Shown here: in pieces, positions 35,661-49,200 of the stretch
Numbering within the stretch: position 1 is the first letter of the stretch
Layout of the letters: each line of letters starts with the position of its first letter
NCBI GenBank assembly: GCA_019914995.1
Contig: CM034128.1
Coordinates: forward strand, 10,931,501-10,995,500
DNA length: 64,000 nt
Direction: 5' to 3'
Source: Acanthochlamys bracteata
Taxonomy: Eukaryota > Streptophyta > Magnoliopsida > Pandanales > Velloziaceae
The notes under the pieces: model-generated
The model's input: only the letters and a program-made list of their open reading frames with translations
Database searches by the model: none
Told to the model about the DNA's origin: nothing
Program-made: the position numbers and the translations under genes

Positions 35661-35848
35661 ATTAATCATAAACTCTTTAACAGCCTTGTATTTTGAAACA
35701 AGGTTAAATATGACTGTGTTGAAGTTTTAATACGAGATAATAGTAGTATCCAACCAACATAGCTTGCAACTTGCAAAGAAAGTAGTGAAGGAAATAAGAA
35801 GCATGTGAAGCAAAACCCAAAAGCAATACATTCACATCGTAAGTAAGG

Positions 35849-36141
35849 GCATATTTCAAACGTTCGTAATTTTACTTTCTTCTGTCAGATTTTAAATTTT
35901 AAATAGTTTATATGTTTCGATTATATAAAAAATTTAGAACTCCATTTTTACGTGCGAAACTCTAATTCTAATTTTTTAATTTATACATTTCTCAATATAA
36001 TTATATTTTTTAATTTTTAATATATTTTTAAAAATTATTAAATATAAATACTGAACCACTTTTATTTTATTTTTAAAAAAATTTAATTTTCTATATTTTA
36101 TTTTCATAAATTCTAATTACTGACTTTTGAAACACATCCTA
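35849..36141. repeat. A+T-rich inverted-end element (copy 8)
   Basis: The left end GGGCATATTTCAAACG is matched in inverse by the right end TTTTGAAACACATCC. The core is A+T rich but less extreme than in the other copies. Confidence 0.5.
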
Positions 36142-36928
36142 ATTCTGCAAACCCACGACCGGCAAATTATGAATAACTTATTACTGTATTGAACCTTTCA
36201 ACAAATCGAATGAACCACAGACTGATGAGTAGAAAAGCAGCACGAAAGCTGCCATCAGGAATCTCATATGTGCTGGGTTTCAAACATATTATTATTTATT
36301 TTTATATTAAAAACATATAATTTATTTAAAAAAATAAAAATACTTTGATTTAAAAAATTTTATTTTAAAAATACTTCAAATTGCTTATTAAAAAATTCAA
36401 AAAATTGTGTCTGAAGTACTTTGTGAACAAAATATCCCCTTTATGTTATTTAACCAGAGCATTGCTAGACGTGTCTCTGTTGTGGCTAGTACAAAAAAGA
36501 ATGAAATATGAATCTGGGTATCATGCTCTGCTCAGCTCATTGGTCCACGAGAAAACCTCATCAAGAGGTAAGAATACTGCATAACGTTGAAAATATTTTT
36601 AATTCTATGTCATATTTAATTTATATATATCATAACTTTAAAATTAAAAACTTAATATTTTTTTAATAAATATAACGATGAGAAGTAAATCTATCTTGAT
36701 CCATAGTGCTGTTTTTAGAATAATTTGATTCTTCCTTTTAATCTATTTTTAATTCTAAAAAGAAATTTTAGATGATAAAATCTTTTATAAAATTTAAATA
36801 AGATAGGAGAAATGACCAAATATTATATTATATAAGAATCACATTCATTACTTATTAATTATTTTTTATAATTTTATAAGCGAGTTATTATAAATAAAAT
36901 TTTTTAAAAATTTAAAAATATGAATGCC

Positions 36929-36952
36929 ATATATATATATATATATATATTA
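36929..36952. repeat. AT dinucleotide microsatellite
   Basis: About twelve uninterrupted AT units. Confidence 0.9.
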
Positions 36953-37557
36953 TAATTTTTTTAATTAACTTTTTTTTTAAAATTTTAAAATTATCTTTTA
37001 TTTTATAATAACTCTTTATCATAAACAACTCCAAACGTCCCCCGCCTCCAATGACACCCGTCACCTTTTAACTAATAAACTATATGGCTCTTTTTGCATT
37101 TACTTATAAATATTTTTCTATTTTCTTTTAGATATTATTTTCTAAATCTTTTTATGATACTCTAAAACATTTTTTAAAATTACAAAAAAATGAGTGAATT
37201 CTAGATTAAAATTATTATTATATTATGTTATTAATGTTTTAATAAGAAAAATAAGTTTATTTTCTAAAAAGTTTTACTAAAAAATTTCTTTTCATCAAAA
37301 ATTTTAAATAATCATAAACGTTTGTCTAAGTAGAAAAATATTTTGTTCAGATGTCCGAAATTTGCTATCACCATTTATTCAGGGTTTATAGTTTTAGTGG
37401 ACCTATTTTGGCAATAAGTTATTCAATCATCGATAGAAACTAATATCTAACTTAATAGGCCGATATCGCAAAGTTTTGTTAATTCTGCGTAAGAAATACG
37501 TTGCTGATTAATTATTTAATTTCTTTCGGCCCAGCTGGCCGTCCCGTATCCACACCG

Positions 37558-37564
37558 TATAAAT
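37558..37564 (+). promoter_or_regulatory. TATA box of the sacsin-like gene
   Basis: TATAAAT lies 176 bases before the chosen ATG and is followed by a CT-rich leader rich in TTCTTC, as is common for plant 5' UTRs. Confidence 0.55.
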
Positions 37565-37733
37565 TCCCCGACTCTTCTTCCCGCTGATCAAATCAAACTC
37601 TACCAAAAATTTCTTCTCCCCATTTTTTTTTCTTCTTCTTTGTTCCAGTTCTTTCCAATTTCTCCAATGATTTCAAGTTTTGAGTAATTTAATCAAAAGA
37701 TTTTCAATCCGATCGAAAACGCTTGATCGATTG

Positions 37734-40162
37734 ATGGAGTCTTCCTTGATGGAAGATTTTGGGCAACGGGTGGATCTCACTCGCCGGATCCGTGAGATTC
37801 TGTCAAACTACCCTGAAGGCACGACGGTGCTGAAAGAATTGATCCAGAACGCCGACGATGCCGGTGCTACTGTTGTTAAACTCTGTCTCGATCGGCGCCG
37901 TCATGGAACGGAGTCGCTGATCTCGCCGGAACTTGCTCAGTGGCAGGGCCCTGCACTCCTTGCCTACAATGATGCTGTGTTTACAGATGAGGATTTTGCT
38001 AGTATCTCGAGGATTGGCGATAGCAAGAAACAGGGACAGGCGTGGAAGACTGGCCGGTTCGGGTAAGGGAATTGCTTACTGCTTTTAGAAGCAATTGAAG
38101 AAAATTTATTACTCGAAACGGTATAGTGGATCTCTTTTGCACGAGTCGTTCGATTTATATGTTACTGGAAGATAATTCTCGTTTATCGATTTGAAGGTAT
38201 TTTTGGTACAGTTAGAGATTTCTGATAAAAAAAATCTGAGGCGAGGTCCCTTATTTCTCGTTTTTTATCTTGTTTATATACTTCTTTGCAGGCAACGGGA
38301 ATAAAGGGTACTCGCTTTCTTCAGTTTAACCAATTAATTAGAATTACTGGAAAAGAGATGTGTTTGGTGCACCTTAAAGGATTCTCACTTTTATTAAGAG
38401 TTGCATGACATGATGTTCGTCATTTGTTGTTTAAGACTTTCTATACCTACTTATGTGTAAAATTTGACTGTTGGGTCTTTTAGGGTGCTTAATGTCAGTG
38501 CTTAACATGGGTTTTGTTTTGTTAGGGTAGGTTTCAACTCGATCTATCATGTCACGGATTTGCCATCATTTGTAAGTGATAAATATGTCGTCATTTTTGA
38601 TCCGCAAGGTGCATACCTTCCCAATGTTTCATATGCAAATCCTGGAAAACGTCTGGACTATGTTAGCTCATCTGTCATATCACTTTACAAAGACCAGTTC
38701 TTTCCTTATTGTGGTTTTGGGTGTGACATGAAAAGGCCGTTCCATGGAACATTATTTCGTTTTCCATTGAGAAGCTCAAATCAGGCTGCTGTCAGTAAGC
38801 TATCAAAGCAAGTGTATCTGGAAGATGACATTTCTTCCATGTTCAATGAATTATATAGAGAATCTATCTTTTTGTTGCTTTTCCTAAAAAGTGTCATTTC
38901 GCTTGAAATATATGTTTGGGAAGCTAGTGAGAATGAGCCTCAGAAACTATATTCTTGTTCAGTTAAATCATCAGATGAAAAGACAGCTTGGCATCGCCAG
39001 GCTCTTTTGAGGCCGTGTGGCTCAGTTGAACGATCAAATTGGCAGGTGGAATCGTTCTCTTTAGATTTTCTGAGTGAATCAACTTCTGGAATACAGTTCG
39101 AGAAACGAACTGACACCTTTTTTATAGTGCAAGGAATGGCATCAGCATCTAGCAAGATCGGCTGTTTTGCAAGAGCTGCTGCTAGAGAATATGACATTCC
39201 ATTGCTACCATGGGCATCTGTTGCTGCATGCATATCCAGTGGCATATCTGAGGTAATGTGAAAGTACAATATTGGACTTCTTTGTCGAGCAATATGAGAG
39301 GTTTATTTGTATGAGATAATTATAGAAATGTTCACCTTCTATGGCACCTTAGCCCACCTGTCTCAACAATGGCTATCGCTTCAGCCGTTCTCTCTATCAA
39401 AGAACCATTTCTGCCATTCTGAATTCTTTGTATGTTCTATGCTCTTGGATTCTTTGGTTAATGCTTAGTGGATTTATGCAGCACGTAGAATCTGGTGGAA
39501 CTAGAGTTCCGTTGCTGCAACTTTAGGTCATGAAGTTTATGGAATGACTGTGTAGCTTTAGGGTGACATGCTTATGCTTTTAACGTTTACCTATGCTAAA
39601 TTAGACATAAAGATGTTCTACTTCTACAAGTCAACCGGTCATCGGCATGGTCGTCATTATGCTTTTGTTTCTTATACTTGTCCATAGGCATTGATTGAGG
39701 TTACTTAGTCTCCATCTGTGTACAAAATAGTTTTAGACTCTACTTTTATAACTGCAGTTTGTTCATGTCCTCCTATGGCTTATAAAAAGAATGTTTTAAT
39801 ACCCCTGTTGCTGTTTGAACAAAGTTATAAGTCTAGTTTTCTCTTCAAAAAACTCCCCTCGTCCAGTGAATGCACCTGCCCCTCCTCTCTTGCTATCTCC
39901 ACCTTGATCTCCTATCGAGCTTGAGATCTGTGTCTAGTGACATGAAGTTGTCGTCGATCTAATCCTTGTTCCAATACCAGAGAGTAATTAGACATCACCA
40001 CTTTAATCTTTATCATTGATCTTATCCTTGTTCCAGATGCTGGAGAATAGTTAGACATTTTCGATTTAATCTTCCTCGTTGATCTTGGTATATAGTTCCT
40101 TCTTGGATAGCATTGAGGGAAATATTAATTGAAGGATTGAGATGAAGTGGGAGATGCCAGTT

Positions 40163-40224
<62 letters not shown>

Positions 40225-43200
40225 AGTTCTCTAAAAAAATCAAGGGTAACTTTTTTTGCTAAGGTTAGGAGGTTTATTCTGTTTTTGCTAGGGTATGAAA
40301 GGCTATGGCCAAGAAATGCTACGGTTGTCACTTTGAAATTCCATATCCAAGATGGTAGTAGTATAACACAACTGTTTGTCGTCTTCCTGAAGTTTTTTGT
40401 TTTTGTCAGCTGATTGGGGTACTTATGAAGGATACTTGATTGAAAAGGTCTTACTTCTCCAAAAGATGAAAGAAGAATAAGTTTTTGCAAGAAAAAAATA
40501 ATAGAGGCTATACTGTTAGTCGCCTTACCTTCTGCTCAATTTTCTACCTTCTGCCCATTAAGATTAAGAAAAAGATGGCAGTTTTGGGGAACTTCTGTTC
40601 AGGCTTCTCCTTCTAACAAAGTGAATTGATGCTAATGTTGCTAGCCTTATGCCTGAGCTGGATTTAAGTGTCCTAACCTTAGAAATTCAATGCAGGAAGA
40701 GCAGACCTCAAGGGTTTGATGATTTTTACTTAGTCTACTTTTCTGAATATCTTGCTTAGAAAGATTAGTAGTGTACCCGTTCTCCTTGAATAAGCCACTT
40801 GCTCAAAAAAATGTTCGCTTCCAAGCTGAAGCTACCCTTTTTCTTTAGATACTCACTTTAGATCTATGCAAATGAAGTAGTGTGTCTGTATATAAAATTT
40901 TCAGGATGTTCTTAAACAAGGCCACGCATTCTGCTCTCTTCCATTACCCACAAAAACTGGACTAACAGTACAAGTGAATGGTTATTTTGAAGTTTCTTCC
41001 AATCGTCGAGGCATATGGTATGGTGATGACATGGACAGGATCGGGAGACTACGTTCTGACTGGAATGTGCTTCTTCTTGAAGATATGTTAGCTCCATTAG
41101 TTAAGGAATTGCTTCTTGGTGTGCGGAATCAATTGGGCCCAACTGAGCTGTACTATTCTTTGTGGCCAACTGGATCCTTCGAGGAACCTTGGAACAAATT
41201 GGTTGAGCAAGTTTATCATCATCTATGTTCATCGCCAGTCTTATGGTCGGATGTTGGAGGAGGTAAATGGGTAGCTCCTTCTGAAGCTTTTATCCATGAT
41301 GAGGACTTTCCCAAAAGTAACAATCTAGCACAGGCTCTTCTCTTATTAGAGATGCCCATTGTTCACCTCCCTAAGACCACCCTCGTTCAAACACTATTTC
41401 AGTATTCAGATGGTCTTAGGAAAAGAGTCGTGAATCCTTCAACAGTTAATTATTTCCTGAAATCATGTAAAGTTGTGGAAACGCTGGAAAGATCTTGCAA
41501 GTTGATTCTCCTGGAGTATGTCCTCAGTGACTTAAATGAAACTGACATGGGTATGCATGCCGATTGCCTCCCATTGCTTCCACTAGCAAATGGCAAATAT
41601 GGGACCTTTTCTGTTAGTTCACAGGCCTTACCATACTATATAAGCAGTGAACTTGAATACAAACTGCTGAGTTTAGTTCCTGAAAGAATAATTGATCGAA
41701 ATATTCCCATTGATTTGTTTGAGAAGCTCTCCGATATTGCGAAGAGTTGTACGGCAAATGTTAGAATCTTTGATCATCGGGATATCCTTCAATTTTGTCA
41801 CAGATGTTTCCCTTCAGATTGGAAATGTAAGAAAATAGTTAAATGGCATCCACAGTCAAGTTCAAGCAGTCCAACAGAAGCTTGGTTCATGCTTTTCTGG
41901 CAGTATCTTGGAGAGCATTGTCCTGATTTATCAATATTCAGTGAGTGGCCTATACTGCCATCCACTTCAGGTCATCTTACCATACCTTCTGAATCTATGA
42001 GACTTGTTAATTCTGATTCTTTGTCTAGTACAATGAAAGAGATCCTGACAAAAATTGGCAGTAAAGTTCTAGATTCAAAATATGGAATGCGGCACCAACA
42101 ATTATCTCGCTTTGTCTATGACGCTGATGCATCTGGTGTTCTGAACTCGATCTTGGAGTCTGTTTCGTCAGACCCTCATAACCTAGAAGGTCGCTTTCTT
42201 GAACTCTCAGCTAACGAGAAAGACGAGCTTCGGCAGTTTCTTCTTGATCCGAAATGGTACTATGGGGGAACACTCTCGGACATGGACATAAAAAATTGTA
42301 AAAAGTTGCCTGTCTATAAAGTTTATGATGAAGGACATCCGATTGATGTGTTTTCAGATTTGGAAGCCCATGAAAAGTATCTGCCACCTTTGAATATACC
42401 AACTTACATTCTCGGCAATGAGTTTATTTATTGTTCATGCCATTCTGATGAAGAAATACTTATGGCATATTATGGTATCAAACGCATGAAAAGGACAAGT
42501 TTCTATAGGTCGTATGTCCTGAACAGTTTACATCAGTTACAGCCTCATCTTCGTGATGAGATCATGTTATCTGTTCTGCATGAGCTACCTCAGCTGTCTC
42601 TTGAGGATCTTTCCTTTAAAGAATATTTGAAGGTTTCGAAGTTTGTTCCTACTGTCAATGGAAGTTTAGAGAGTCCACAATCTTTGTATGATCCACGTGT
42701 GCGAGAGCTATCAGCACTTCTGGAGGGGTCAAACTGCTTTCCTAGTGGAGTATTCCAAGAATCCAGTGTTCTTGACATACTCCTGCTTTTGGGATTAAGG
42801 ACATCTGCATCTGCTGACACGATTTTAGTTAGTGCAAGGCAAATAGAATTGCTGATGCATAAAGATCAGCTGAAGGCTAATTTGCGTGGTAAAGTTCTTC
42901 TTTCCTACTTGGAAGTTAATGCAGTAAAATGGTTGCTAGCTCCTGTGAGTGATCCGAGAATGATGAATCCAATGCTGTCAAAAGTTGATACTGCATTAAG
43001 ACCCCATGATATGCCTCAAGAAGCTGACCTGGAAAAGTTCTGGAATGATCTTAAAATGATAAGCTGGTGCCCTGTTTTAGTTACTTCTCCTCATGCAGCT
43101 CTTCCATGGCCCTCGGTGTCTTCTATGGTTGCTCCACCTAGGCTAGTTAGACTGCAAGCAGACATTTGGCTTGTTTCTGCAAGTACTCGCATTCTCGATG

Positions 43201-46200
43201 GTGAATGTTCTTCGTCAGCACTGTCACAAAAACTTGGCTGGTCTTCCCCTCCAAGTGGAAGAGCTGTAGCTGCACAATTACTTGAACTTGGTAAAAGCAA
43301 TGAAATTGTTACAGATAATTTACTGCGACAAGAACTAGCGATGGCAATGCCAAAGATCTACAATCTCCTGGCTAACTTGATTGGCACTGATGAGATGGAT
43401 ATCATAAAAGCAGTTTTGGAAGGATGCAGGTGGATATGGGTGGGAGATGGTTTTGCGAAAGTGAATGAAGTTGTTCTCAGTGGCAGCCTTCATTTGGCTC
43501 CTTATATTCGTGTCATACCTGTTGATCTGGCAGTATTTAAGGAACTTTTCTTAGAACTTGGGATTCAAGAATACTTAAAACCTGCTGACTATGCTAATAT
43601 CCTTTGTCGAATGGCCAAAAGAAAAAGCCACAATCCCCTTAATGGGGAGGAACTTAGAGCTACTTTGCTGGTTGTACAGTACTTGGCTGAAGTTCAAAGT
43701 CAGGATTTGCAGCTTCCTATCTATTTACCAGACACATCATCCAGGTTACACCCAGCAGCAGAGTTAGTCTTTAATGATGCTCCCTGGTTGCTAGATTTTA
43801 GAGACAGTTTCAGTGACTCATCAAATTCACTCTTAAACTCAAAAACAAGTGATCATAAATTTGTTCATGGAAACATTTCAAATGATGTAGCAGAGAAGCT
43901 AGGTGTTCGGTCTCTCTGCCGCCTGTTACTTGCTGAGAGCGCAGATTCAATGAACTTGAGTTTGTCTGGGGTTGCTGAAGCTTTTGGGCAACATGAGGCA
44001 TTGACTACCAGGCTAAAACATATTGTTGAGATGTACGCAGATGGACCTGGCATACTTTTTGAACTTGTACAAAATGCTGAGGATGCAAGAGCATCTGAGG
44101 TTACTTTTCTCTTGGATAATACTCAGTATGGTACCTCTTCTATACTTTCCCCTGATATGGCTGAATGGCAGGGTCCTGCTCTTTATTGCTTTAACAATTC
44201 TGTTTTCACTTCTCAAGATCTTTATGCAATTTCACGAATAGGTCAAGATAGTAAACTTGAAAGGCCTTTTGCAATAGGGAGATTTGGGCTTGGATTCAAT
44301 TGTGTTTATCATTTTACTGACATTCCTAGTTTTGTTTCTGGGGAAAACATTGTTATTTTTGATCCACATGCCTGCCACCTACCTGGTATATCTCCATCTC
44401 ACCCAGGGTTGAGAATAAGATTTGTTGGACGGAGAATTTTGGAACAGTTTCCTGATCAATTTTCTCCATTTTGCCACTTCGGCTGTGATTTGCAGCAACC
44501 ATATCCTGGAACGCTTTTTCGTTTTCCTCTTCGAGGTGAAAGTGCTGCCTCCAGAAGCCAAATTAAGAAAGAAAAGTATGCACCTGAAGATGTACACTTG
44601 CTTTTCTCTTCTTTTTCTCGGGTTGTATCTGAAGCTCTTCTTTTTCTTCGTAATGTTCAAAACGTCAGTATTTATGTAAAGGATGGTGCTAATCACGAAA
44701 TGCAACTCTTACACTGTGTTTCTAGACGAGTTGTGCCTGGTTCTGTGAAGGAACCAGATTCTCTTGATCCAATGCTCGAATTCATTCATGGTAACCCGAA
44801 CCAGAAAATGGACAGAGATCAGTTTTTTAGCAAATTAGGTAAACTTAAGGAAAAGGACCTGCCATGGACTTGCCAAAAAGTTGCAATTCTTGAGCAAACT
44901 TCTCTTGATCGTACTGCTCATATTTGGACAATTTGTGAATGTATAGGTGGTGGACATGCTAAAGTTCAATCTATAGCTTTAGCCAATAAATCTCAGAATT
45001 TTATTCCATGGGCAAGTGTTGCTGCACACCTGCATTCTGTGAAACTGAATGATGTTAGTGACGCACAAGATGCTGCATGTATGTGTCAAGAATTATTCAC
45101 TGGTGCGATGCAGATTCAACTCCCTGATAGTATAACAGAAGACAGAAAAGAAGTCGAGGGCCGTGCTTTCTGTTTCCTTCCTCTACCTATAAGTACCGGT
45201 CTACCTGCACATATTAATGCATATTTTGAGTTATCTTCAAATCGGAGAGATATGTGGTTTGGTGATGACATGGCTGGTAGTGGAAGAGCACGATCTGAGT
45301 GGAATATGTACCTTTTGGAAAATGCTGCTGCTCCTGCTTATAGTCGCCTGCTGTCTGTGATTGCGAAGGACATAGGTTTTTCTGACTTGCTTTTGTCCTA
45401 TTGGCCTACTATAGTAGGCGTTGAACCATGGGAAAGCTTGGTAAGAAAGATTTATCAATCGATTGCTGATTATGAACTCCCAGTGTTATATACAAAAGCC
45501 AGAGGAGGACAGTGGATCTCAACAAGACAAGCTATCTTTCCCGATTTCACATTTGCTAAAGCTTTTGAACTTGTGGAAGTACTATCTGAAGCTGGTTTGC
45601 CTCTAGCCGCCATCTCTAAGCCAATTGTTGATAGATTCATGGAGGCGTGCCCTTCCTTACATTTTCTTAATCCCCAGTTACTGAGGATCCTGTTGAGTCG
45701 TCGCAAACGTGAGTTTAAGAGTAGAGATGCGATGATCATTGTATTAGAGTACTGTTTGAGTGACATGACCGGAGATGGTTTTGCTCAAAGTCTGCAGGGT
45801 TTGCCATTAATTCCTCTGGGAAATGGTTCTTTTTCTACATTCGAGAAAAAAGGTCAAGGGGGAAGAGTTTTCATTACCAGCCAACAGGAATATGACCTTC
45901 TGAAGCAATCAATACCTCATCTTCTTGTAGACTATTCAGTACCTGATGAAGTTTTCAGGAAGTTACAGGTTGTAGCTAGTTCAGGCGAGTTCAATATATC
46001 TCCTCTGACTGCCTATTATCTCGCAGAGCTCCTTCCCCAGATTCTTCCAAATGAATGGCAGAATGCTAAGCAGGTTTATTGGTGTCCTGGGCATCAAGGT
46101 CAACCAAGTGTGGAATGGATTGGTTTGCTCTGGAATTACCTAAAGACATCATGTATTGACCTGTCAATATTTTCGAGTTGGACTATCTTACCTGTTGAAA

Positions 46201-49200
46201 ATGATTGCCTCCTGAGACTTTCCGAGAGCTCAAATGTTATCAGAAATGATGGGTGGAATGAGAATATGCATTCGTTGTTACAAAAGTTAGGGTGTTTTTT
46301 GTTGAGGTATGACCTTGAAATAGATCATCCCCAGTTGAAACAGTTTGTGCAGGATGCTACCGCAAGTGGCGTGCTGAATGCTATTCATGCAATCTGCTAC
46401 ACGCTGGATATTAGACTGTTGTTTGCTCGCGCCTCCAGAGAGGAGATGCATGAACTTCGTAGTTTTTTACTCCAATCTAAATGGTTTTCTGGCGATCAGA
46501 TAAATTTTCAGCAGGCCGACATGATTAAACTTCTTCCTATCTTTGAGTCTTATGGAAGTAAGAATCTAACTGCATTAGTCAATCCACCAAAATGGCTGAA
46601 ACCGGAAGGGATCTCTGAGGATCTTTTGGATGAAAATTTTATACGTATAGAATCCGAAAGAGAAAGGAACATTGTAAGACAGTATTTACGCATTGGAGAA
46701 CCTTCGAAAGCTGAATTTTACAAAACTCATGTGCTTCCCTCCATTTCAAGATTTGTTTCATTGCCTCATATGCTTTTGGAGATCTTACGTGATTTGAAAC
46801 TTTTGTTAGAGGAAGACACTTCCTTAGGAGGTGGCTTGCTTCAAATTTCATTTGTGATGGCAGCTGATGGTTCATGGCATCGTCCTAGCAGGTTTGCTCT
46901 TAGAACATGCCTTTCTTGCTACAGTTGATGCATGTTTGATGTTCTCTTATGTGTAGCCCCATGTTATTTCCTAATCTTAATTGTATTATTGATCCACCCA
47001 ATATGATAGTCTTCAAGGCTGGAAGAAGCTTCATTGGTTGGTACAACACATTTGGTGAAATTTTGAGGCTCTGCATTAAGTAAACCACTAGTTTCTATTT
47101 AGTATAGACTCAACAAAGTTCCTTAAGATCATATTTCGAAGTTAAATAGTGTAGATTGCAAGTGATAGATATGGTTGTGAGGTTATGCAACTATCTTCTA
47201 TTACTCATACACAAACACACATTTACATACATGTACATATATGGGAGTAATAAGAATGCTCCCTCTTTAGAGACTCTCTTCGGTACTCCCTTCCTAATTT
47301 TATAGCCGGGGTGATTTTCAAATTTAATCTCCATCTTTAGATATGAAAAACTGTGTTAGAAAATATTGACAAAATTTCAGTTTAATCAGATTACGAATTA
47401 ATCTATCTTTGATCAAAATAACAGAAAGATTTAAGTTTCTCTTTATATCGTTTTGATCAACTGACTGTACGATGGTCGATTCGTGATTTGATTTATATTC
47501 AACGGTGGAGATTAGATTTTGAAGTGTTATCGGACAAAAACTGGAAGAGGAGTGCCTTTAGAAAGAGAGTGCCCCTATTACTCTCATATATGTATATGTA
47601 TGGAGAGATAAGAGCACTCTATCATTAGATACACTTTCGGGCACTCTCTCTCTGATTTATTGTTGTTGTAACTTTCAAATTCACTTTTCATCGTTGGATA
47701 CGAAGAACTATAATTTTGTAAACATATTTTCAACTCATGATTATCTATATTCAATGGTGGAAATTTGACTTAGTGATCTCGCTGTTTACTTTTGGCCGAC
47801 GTGTATACCATATGTCTATACTATGTGCCTCTATACTATTCCATATATGTATATACACATACATACGTACGTACATACATATACATATGTACATATGTAT
47901 GTAATGATTTTATGACGTACAATTCACTTGTGCCTTCCAAATTAAAAAAAAGGTATTCAAAGAACTGTATAAGGTTTCTTGGAAAACAAAAATCTGAAAG
48001 GAGATGTGAAATGAGTCACTTTAAGCAATGCCAAACATGCATTAGTGCATGTTATGACAACCCAGCATCATAACATGTTCTCCCCATACCAGGTTCTAAG
48101 ATAGTGTACTCCAGTTTTTCTAAGAAGTACACCGCAAATATTCCTGTGAACTAGCTGTTGAAGTGATTGGTGGGGATACTTATTGAGTCCAATATCTTAG
48201 ACATTAATCAAGATAGGCTATTCAGCATGTGGATTTTTCTTTGCAAGTGTTAGGTCTCTTGATGTATACTCTATTATTCACTTCTTTAAAGAGTGATACT
48301 ATTTTACATTTAGTGACAAAGGAAAATCTACATACATACAACGACCAAAATTCCACATACTTACGATGTATGTTATGCCAGAAGTAGCTTGGTTTCTTAG
48401 GATAATCTCTATTAATAATATTGGACTATGCTATTGTGTTATTTTGATTTCTAAATTCTAAATTCTTCGTCTTCCTAGGCTGTATGACCCTCGTGTACCT
48501 GGTTTAAATCATCTGCTGCCTAATGAAGTTTTCTTTCCTGGCAATGGTTTTCTGGACAATCAAGTGCTTGATACATTAATAGGCCTGGGACTCAAGAGGA
48601 CTTTGAGCTTTAACGGGTTGCTTGATTGTGCAAGATCTGTGTCAATGCTTCAGAATTCTAGTAAGATAAAGGAGGCCCTCATATATGGTCGCAGACTACT
48701 TGTGTGCTTAAATGTTCTCGGCCAGTACCTTGTGAATGCGAATGGTGAAGAAATGTCTTCTGAAAGAAGTAGCACAGCTTCTGCACATGATCATGATTTG
48801 GGTGAATGTTTACATACTAATAATATCCACAGGGACAAATGTTGTGGATGTGAGGAGGATGTGTTTGTCCTCTTAATGAATATTGTTCGTGATATATCAG
48901 AGGATGAATTTTGGTCACAAATAAAGGATATTTCATGGTGTCCTGTGCATGTCACTCCTCCAATTTCAGGATTACCATGGTTAGCCTCAGATGACTATGT
49001 GGTGCCCCCTAAGATTACCAGGCCAATGTCCCAATTGTGGAGTGTTTCGTCAAAAATGCGGATATTGGATGGTGAATGCTGTTCAGTTTACCTTCAAACT
49101 AAACTTGGCTGGACTGATCCTCCAGATCTGCATGTTTTGTCCAATCAATTACTTGAGCTTTCGAAATCCTACAACAGTCTCAAGTCTCTTTCTGGCCAAG

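Larger units (their letters stand above)
34136..37557. other. Gene-free A+T-rich region with several small repeats
   Basis: No coding gene was recognised on either strand. The region holds three A+T-rich inverted-end elements (34352-34549, 34760-35001, 35849-36141), a segment with repeated TTACCGAC motifs (35482-35660), and an AT microsatellite (36929-36952). The last 200 bases belong to the sacsin-like gene promoter. Confidence 0.55.

Noticed and set aside
40022-40490. Ser-Leu and Arg-Glu repeat frames on both strands
   Set aside because: Produced by the GA microsatellite in sacsin-like intron 2.
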